DNA of 64,000 bases from the NCBI GenBank assembly GCA_030248195.1, contig JASAND010012982.1, positions 1-64,000 of the forward strand, read 5' to 3'. A program made the translations under genes and the position numbers. The stretch comes from Trissonchulus latispiculum. Lineage: Eukaryota > Nematoda > Enoplea > Enoplida > Ironidae. This document shows positions 55,311 to 61,285 of this stretch, in pieces. Under the pieces are notes generated by a model. It was not told where the DNA came from. It saw nothing but the letters and a program-made list of their open reading frames with translations, and ran no database searches. Within the stretch, counting starts at the first letter, position 1. The number at the start of each line of letters is the position of its first letter.

Positions 55311-55894
55311 TTCCTTATATATTTGTTTATTTTGTTTGTTCAGTAGATTTGGTGGATGGTTGAAATTGAAGTGTCATAGAAAAGAAATGTGCTTAGACCG
55401 TTAGCATAAACTAACTTTCAAAGTTGGTGCACACTTGTGTTGGCAAAGAAAGACATTTGAATGTTCATTTGAATTAACAACTTGCAGACAACCTACAATC
55501 TGTATATATACTGTTTGGTGAAACCTATGAATTTTAGGCACTTTTAGGGTTTTGGGATTACGGGAAGCACAGCCTACTGTTATTTTTTAGGGTTTTGAAA
55601 GTGGGTGGGGGAAGTGGGGGGGGGCGAGCCCAAGGTATGAAATCAATTTTTAGCGAACAGTTATCGTTTTTAAGATAAAAACGCAAAAAATAGCTGTTTT
55701 TAAGCTTAAAATGAACTTATAAGTCCATAAATTAGCCAAAAATGCAGAAAATGTTTTTAAAATTTGACCTCAAAAGCTTAATTTTTTCACACTTTTGGGA
55801 GACTCCCAAAAAAGTGGGTGGGGCTTGCCGAAAAGTGGGTGGGGCACTAATTTAAAAATGCCAGCCCTAGGAAGGGGGAGTTGGAGGACTTCCG
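55311..55894. other. Probable intron sequence with a G-run repeat
   Basis: 55605-55870 has G runs and GCCAGCCCTAGGAAGG, akin to the CTGGC elements. The frame 55795-55986 has no domain. Confidence 0.4.
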
Positions 55895-56663
55895 AAAAGT
55901 GGTGGACCAAGACCAACAACTTTGCTCTTAAGCGTATTTTTCGATTCCTCGCGGTTCAAGAGATAACAGGGAAAATTCATTTTTGAGGTCCAAAACTGAC
56001 CATTTTTCGAAAAATCAGATATTACAAAATTCCAACAGCTTCAACAGCGCTGGTCCGTCGGTCAAGTATTGTCCATATTTGTGGTCCTAAAGAACATATT
56101 ATGCCCAATGGAGAGCTCTGTGCGGCTTCTCTGCCTAAGCACAGCAACGAGAATGTGAAATTTTGTAAATGGCAACCGGATTGTTTTGAACACGGATTTC
56201 TCTCAACTCATGCAAGCAATTAAGAAGCGGCTTTACACACACAGTTTTGGGACAATTGTCGAGGGCTATTTTTCAGGGTTTTGCGTTTAGTCCTTTTGTT
56301 CGGGAGAAATAAGCATCCGAACTTGAAAATTTTAACAAAATCGCACAAAATTTACATTTTTCTCGAAATAACGAGCTTGTTTCTTCATTAAACAATTTCA
56401 GATAAATCAGCCTTCGGGAAGACGTTTCTTTTGAAGCCTGAACTGGCCGCTTTTCTTTAGCTGCCCTGCACTTCGAGAAATCCATGTTCAAAAATTGTTT
56501 TTGTGTTATCACATGTCAAAGTCGAACAGTAGAAACGCAGCAGCTGTTATTAGCACATTTTAAGCTTTAAAATGATATAAAAATTGTCCTCGAACTCTAA
56601 AAATTGAGTAAGTTACAGTCTTTCAAAATTTGCTGCAAATATATACCCGAACCAGCACCTTAA
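55895..56663 (+). repeat. Diverged TTAA element, right end preserved
   Basis: It ends with CCGAACCAGCACCTTAA (TTAA at 56660-56663) and its last 440 bp align with 14897-15338. Its 5' part keeps the general plan of the 1-kb TTAA elements (GACCATTTTTCGAAAAATCAG and following). The left terminus is not found. It would lie in an intron of the KRAB gene. Confidence 0.7.
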
Positions 56664-56779
56664 ATATGTATGTACGTACGTACTTCTGCTTTCTACTGTG
56701 TAATGTACGTACGTAACTTGACATTACTGTTTTCAGTTCCGTTTGTATTTAATTTCTGTTTACACATTTAATGTTTTAG

Positions 56780-56866
56780 AAGAGTCGTCTAGAAAGATGT
56801 CTGGTGCCAATACACTGTTGATGAAAGGGCAGCCTTTGGCGAATCTCAGAAATCTCCCTGCTGCGG
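56780..56866 (+). CDS. Possible exon 3 of the KRAB gene
   Basis: A good acceptor (ATGTTTTAG) is followed by 29 codons in the phase needed after exon 2 (ESSRKMSGANTLLMKGQPLA...), and a donor GCGG|GTGTGT gives a symmetric phase-1 exon. The composition looks coding, but the segment matches no domain I know and the frame stays open past the proposed donor to 57021. This is a prediction that needs transcript data. Confidence 0.3.
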
Positions 56867-56889
56867 GTGTGTTTACAGTACAGCTCAAC

Positions 56890-57165
56890 AAAAACTTTAT
56901 TTTTTGCGAAGTTCGCCTTTTTTGCGAACTTCGCGAACTTCGTGACATTTCGCCAAATTTTGCGAACTTCGCGAAGAATTTTTCGCGATGTTTCGCGAAG
57001 TTTTTTCAGTTAGCTAATTGAGGGGTTTTCTCCATAGTAAAAAACAAAAAGTTCAGTGGGCGAGCAAAATTTCAATTTTGTTTTGATTCAAGTCCAAACT
57101 TCGCGAATTTCGTGAACTTCTCCAAATTTCGCGAACTTCGCGAAGGATTTTCGCGAAGTTATTAG
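56890..57165. repeat. TTCGCGAA word-repeat region
   Basis: GCGAAGTTCGC, TTTTGCGAACTTCGCGAAC and related words occur more than ten times in two clusters (56905-57000 and 57098-57160) around a spacer. It resembles the other word-repeat elements, although TTCGCGAA is itself palindromic, so orientation is not informative. Termini are not defined. Confidence 0.65.
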
Positions 57166-57307
57166 TTATAGATAGTGAAAGCCCCGGCAGCCAGTTCGCA
57201 ACCCTCTTCCAGGAATTCGGGTGTTATCTGGAATGAACGGAAGCAGCATGGAGTGTACGTACGCAACCAGATACTCTCTAATTAAACCAACTGACATTTT
57301 GTTTCAG

Positions 57308-57333
57308 ACCTTTATAATCCGCTACAAGAATGA
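57308..57333 (+). CDS. Possible terminal exon of the KRAB gene
   Basis: After the acceptor CATTTTGTTTCAG a phase-1 join would read DLYNPLQE and stop at TGA 57331-57333. If used, the gene would encode a short KRAB protein without SET domain or zinc fingers. The acceptor is strong but eight residues cannot be judged by sequence. Confidence 0.22.
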
Positions 57334-57614
57334 GAATATATAGCTTCGAGTGGGCCTTTCTGATAACGCGCCCCTAGTTCGTGTAACGTGACCCTTCTTG
57401 TAATCAACTCAAATGACTTAGTATAGCTATGGGGGGAAACCCACATTTTCGGATTTTCCCTGGAACTAGGGTACCTGGAAATTGTGCCCGCAGTCTGTTG
57501 AAATTTCGTTTGGGCAAAATTGTTCACAACTGCTTAGTTTGTAGGATACGTCGAAAAGCTTTAAGTGTGTTCAAGTGGCGTTTACATGACGTGATATTCG
57601 TTAAGACAGGCTAC

Positions 57615-58189
57615 AAATGTTATCATAGGGGTCGCGACCCCTATAACATGTGTGAAAAGTGGCGGGAGACAGTGTAAAATAAGCTGCGCAAAATCCAAAA
57701 TCATGCGCAAATTGTAGAGCACATCGAGTTTAGTATGTCTGTGAAGTTTCAGCCCCGTATCACTGACCGTTAAAAAGTTGCGCTCCGGACCGGTTATGGC
57801 GGCGATGTTTTTTTCCGGTTTCTCCTATTTGATGGTTGTATTGTACATAATGTTCGCCGCTTTCACGTGAACTGCAGCGGTGGGCCGACCTAAAGGGCTA
57901 TAGGGTCTAGTAGTACCCTCTAAAGAATTTAAGAATCGCAACTTTTTTGCGCCGCAGTGGCGCCGCAAAGTCGGCTCATAACGAAAAGTGACCATTTTTG
58001 TGGTCGTCGCTCAGGTCGAGCGTTACGAGCTGGAGCTGATTTCTTTTTATATTCAAAAATTACATATATTTAGCTAACTAACGGTCCAGGTTGCGTTTCT
58101 CTATCACTTCCCTAGCGACCACAAGTGACCCGTCAAAATGGCGAAAATTCGAAAAATGAAAAATCGAAATTTCTCGCTATCTATTCAAC
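57615..58189 (+). repeat. Hairpin-headed repeat, copy 2
   Basis: Starts with the palindrome TAGGGGTCGCGACCCCTA (57626-57643), here without a tetraloop. Downstream blocks are shared with 49625-50200 (see there). It directly abuts the LTR at 58190. Confidence 0.78.
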
Positions 58190-59238
58190 TGTGACGGATC
58201 GAATCTAACTAGTACATAACAAAAAAAACAGAAATTAACAAACACGTCTAGCTATTTATTGCTTACGTATTACAATAAATTTAGAACGATATATAAATAA
58301 AATTTATATATGAAAAATGCAAATCTATCAGCTACTTCTAGGTACGTTAACATTATCTAATGTCTAGGGTTTGCTTCGTACTGCCGTTGTAGCTCCTTTC
58401 TAGCTTTACTGCTAGTGGCAGTCTTGTTTTCGTTGATGTGAAGCTGTCGTAGGCTACCGTAGGACAACCACATTGTTTATTGGTGGATTTCGGAAAGTCA
58501 TATGAATGTAATTATTGGATGGAAAATTGGTCTGGGGGAAGGGTTTGAGGTAATTCTAGGAATTACCATAAGTCTGACATTTTGAGTTATAGTTTCAAGA
58601 ATTTTCATAGTTTTTATATTTCCTGCAAAAGTCTAAAAATGTCGAAAACAAAATTAGTAAAGCCAAAACATGAAAAGGGCCGACACAGTTTGAAGAATAG
58701 CTGGCCTAACTCGAAAAGCAAAAGCAACGAAAGAACCTAAAAAGTGAGCCGAAAACAGGCTCCCAAAAAGACTATCGACGCAACGGGAGGGCGGAGTTTG
58801 CTAACATATAAAAGTTCCTGCAATTGCTGTTTTGGGTGCTTGGTATCATATCTGCAGTGGCTTGGTGTGGTGGCTTGTTCTGTAACTGCGAATAAACGAA
58901 ACTTAATAAAGAGACGACTGGACTTCGACTTCGTAGTGTAGAGAACTTCGGTTAGACTAGACTTGTCGGCGATCCACTTGGAGGATAGATTTAATTCTAG
59001 TTAGAGGCCGGGGGTTCACACCTAAGCCTAATTAAATTAATCCAAACTTAGTAGTTTTGTGTGCAAGTCAGTGTGAGGGTGAAATCCCAGCACTTGACAG
59101 AGTTTACAGAAAGTTCAGAGTCAGTGTGAGGGTGCGATCCCAGCACTTGACAGTTTAGAGTTTAAAGTAAATTTCCACTGCGCCGGCTCCCGTTCTGCTA
59201 CCAGTTACCTGGCACACTCTCAGTTCTGCCTTGCCACA
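58190..59238 (+). mobile_element. 5' LTR of an env-bearing retrotransposon
   Basis: The proposed LTR starts TGTGACGG and ends TTGCCACA, giving TGTG...CACA ends. It has a TATAAAAG box at 58807-58814 and AATAAA signals at 58891 and 58905. A 34-bp direct repeat (GTCAGTGTGAGGGTG...CACTTGACAG) occurs at 59067 and 59120. The 3' end is fixed by the primer-binding site two bases later; the 5' end is inferred from the terminal symmetry, since the 3' LTR is outside the window. Confidence 0.7.
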
Positions 59239-59240
59239 AT

Positions 59241-59258
59241 TGGTAGCAGAGCGTGGTT
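59241..59258 (+). other. Primer-binding site
   Basis: TGGTAGCAGAGCGTGGTT lies 2 bp after the LTR end and would pair with a tRNA whose 3' end is GCTCTGCTACCA. The sequence TCTGCTACCA at 59194-59203, within the LTR, is its perfect 10-base complement, so the site may be held in a stem. Confidence 0.8.
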
Positions 59259-59339
59259 GCCTGAACAAGTCTAGCGAAGTCCGCCGAACTTAAACGAACA
59301 CACCAAGCCACTGCCACCCTTTTTGTTGGGTGACAGCGC

Positions 59340-59639
59340 ATGAATCAGTGGCCACAGCAGTCTGCCACAAACTTTCAGCAGACGTATCCGCCTGTGGAAC
59401 TATCAGCATCAACAACTCTGCCACTGCAGACCGCTCAGCTACCGGTGACTCTGACGGTCCCAGTCATTGTCCAGATACCCAGGCAAATTGCAGCAATTTG
59501 CCCCGTCTGTCAACATTTCCTGGAGATCCTTGGGGAGCCATCAGGAAGTCCGCAGCCGTCCGGAAGCCTGTTTCCGCCAGGACCTCAGCCAGTGGATCTA
59601 ACCCTCGGAAGACCGGTGTTGGGACGTCCTAGCCAGTGA
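59340..59639 (+). CDS. Leader ORF, Pro/Gln-rich, 99 codons
   Basis: It starts MNQWPQQSATNFQQTYPP and ends in a proline-rich tail, with one CPVCQHF segment (C-x2-C) in the middle. It lies between the primer-binding site and gag. The overlapping frame at 59330-59632 is also open, and no homolog is recognised, so it may be either a small accessory protein or leader RNA. The downstream TTTGGTGGGTATCTGAG (59693-59708) could hold a splice donor. Confidence 0.35.
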   Translation: MNQWPQQSATNFQQTYPPVELSASTTLPLQTAQLPVTLTVPVIVQIPRQIAAICPVCQHFLEILGEPSGSPQPSGSLFPPGPQPVDLTLGRPVLGRPSQ

Positions 59640-60043
59640 TCCGTGGAGAAATCCTGATCTGTCCGACCAGATCCTGCTTGGATGTCAACTTTTTGGTGGG
59701 TATCTGAGTACTTTGGATAATTTTGTTGTAATTGTAGTTTATTGTGTGGTTAGAGTTGAAGAATACATAAAACGTGTTTTAACTAGTTGTGATTAGAATA
59801 TAAACTGAATCAAACGCGGTTAACGTACGAATCTGGTATCTCCAAGACCGTACAAGCGTATATATAATTTCGAGACGGACACGTGGTTCACCGACCAACG
59901 CTCCCGATCGAAGAAGTGACCGAAAGATCGCAAAAAGAAAATTTTATTGGTCCCAGAAGAGTTAAACTTTTGGAATTTCTAGAAATTTTGAGAGTTTATA
60001 GATTTGTTTGTAAACCGTAAAATTTCATTGTGCGTTACGCTGT
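59640..60043 (+). other. Untranslated leader before gag
   Basis: No long frame. An in-frame stop at 60011-60013 precedes the gag ATG, fixing 60044 as the first ATG of the long frame. Confidence 0.6.
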
Positions 60044-61285
60044 ATGGCTGACGGAAAGGGTGGGTTTGACGACACAAATAACTCTCAACCTTTTCCGCAA
60101 AATCCAGACTACGACCGCCTGGAGCGGCATTCAAAAGCGATAAAAACACAAGCAAAAATGCTTGAGGATATGAAAGATGAGTTAGCCACGTGCACTCAGA
60201 GAATTTCAGAATTGCCGGATGTCACTGAATTTCAAGATTTTTCAAATTTGAAAGATGACTTTTTGGCTTTTAAGCAAAGTTTTTTCAACACTTTTAATGC
60301 GGCCACACCAAGTCAAAAACCGGTCTTGGTGGGTCCGACAGAGACTGTTTCACTACCGAAAGATACTTTGAGACCTTTTTCTGGAAAATCTGACGAACAG
60401 TCCATAGATGACTGGTTCGTAGTCTTTAAATTAGTGGCTATCGCCCAGAATTGGGACGATGCCAAGCAATTACAAGTACTTCCTGCATATTTAAGAGATT
60501 TTGCGCTTGATGTTTACAGAAATTTGGATCCGTCTCAAAAGGATACTGTAGAGCATTTGGAAGCTGCTCTTACAGAACAACTTAAACCTGCTGAGTATGA
60601 AAGGCTTGCGAGCATGCAACTTCATAGCAGAACTCAAAAACCTCGAGAAAGCGTTCAAGATTTTGCTTATGCTATTCAAAGATTAGTTCAAAAGGCTTAT
60701 CCAGAAATGGATTCTGATGCAGCAATGAATTTATCTTTTAACAGTTTCATAAATGGGTTAAATCCTATGTATAAAACTCAGTTAATTTTGCAAAATCCTA
60801 TCGATTTTCGGGATGCCATCAAAAAGGCTCGTCAAATCGAAGCTCTAGAAGGTTTGACGAGGCCGGCATCCAAACCAGTTGCTGCGTACTCATTTCCGCA
60901 AACAGAAAAGCAGCAAACTAATTCCGAAGTTGAACCTTTACTCACAGAAATGGGTAAAGTGGTGGAAGCAATGAAGTTGCAGCACTCGCAAGCAATTACT
61001 CAGGCCAAAAAGTTTGAGCAATTTCAGCAATACGTTAATGAAAATTTATCGGAATTACGTAACAAAATGGATCAAAGTTTTTCTAGTGCAAGAAATTCCG
61101 GTCCAATACCGGCTCAAAACATGATGAATTCAAATTCTCGCAATATAGACCGCCGACCACAATCACAGAATCGGAGCAATCAGCCACAACTAAATCGGGG
61201 GCGTTGGACGGCGGATGGCCGCCCTGTGTGCAATTTCTGCTCAAAACCTGGTCATTACGCTATGTCATGTCCTCAGAAACGACAA
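60044..61285 (+). other. Gag portion (capsid and CCHC nucleocapsid)
   Basis: Residues 124-142 (DWFVVFKLVAIAQNW and following) and the LPAYLRDFA, LNPMYKTQL and ARQIEALEG segments follow the helical plan of the Ty3/Gypsy capsid. The zinc knuckle at 61229-61270 is intact. Role: particle assembly and RNA packaging. The part after the knuckle is glutamine-rich and coiled-coil-like, and would link Gag to the membrane-targeted part. Confidence 0.9.

Noticed and set aside
55311..58189. PR/SET domain or C2H2 zinc-finger exons of a full PRDM9
   Set aside because: Looked for in all frames; no SET or zinc-finger motif is visible in this stretch.
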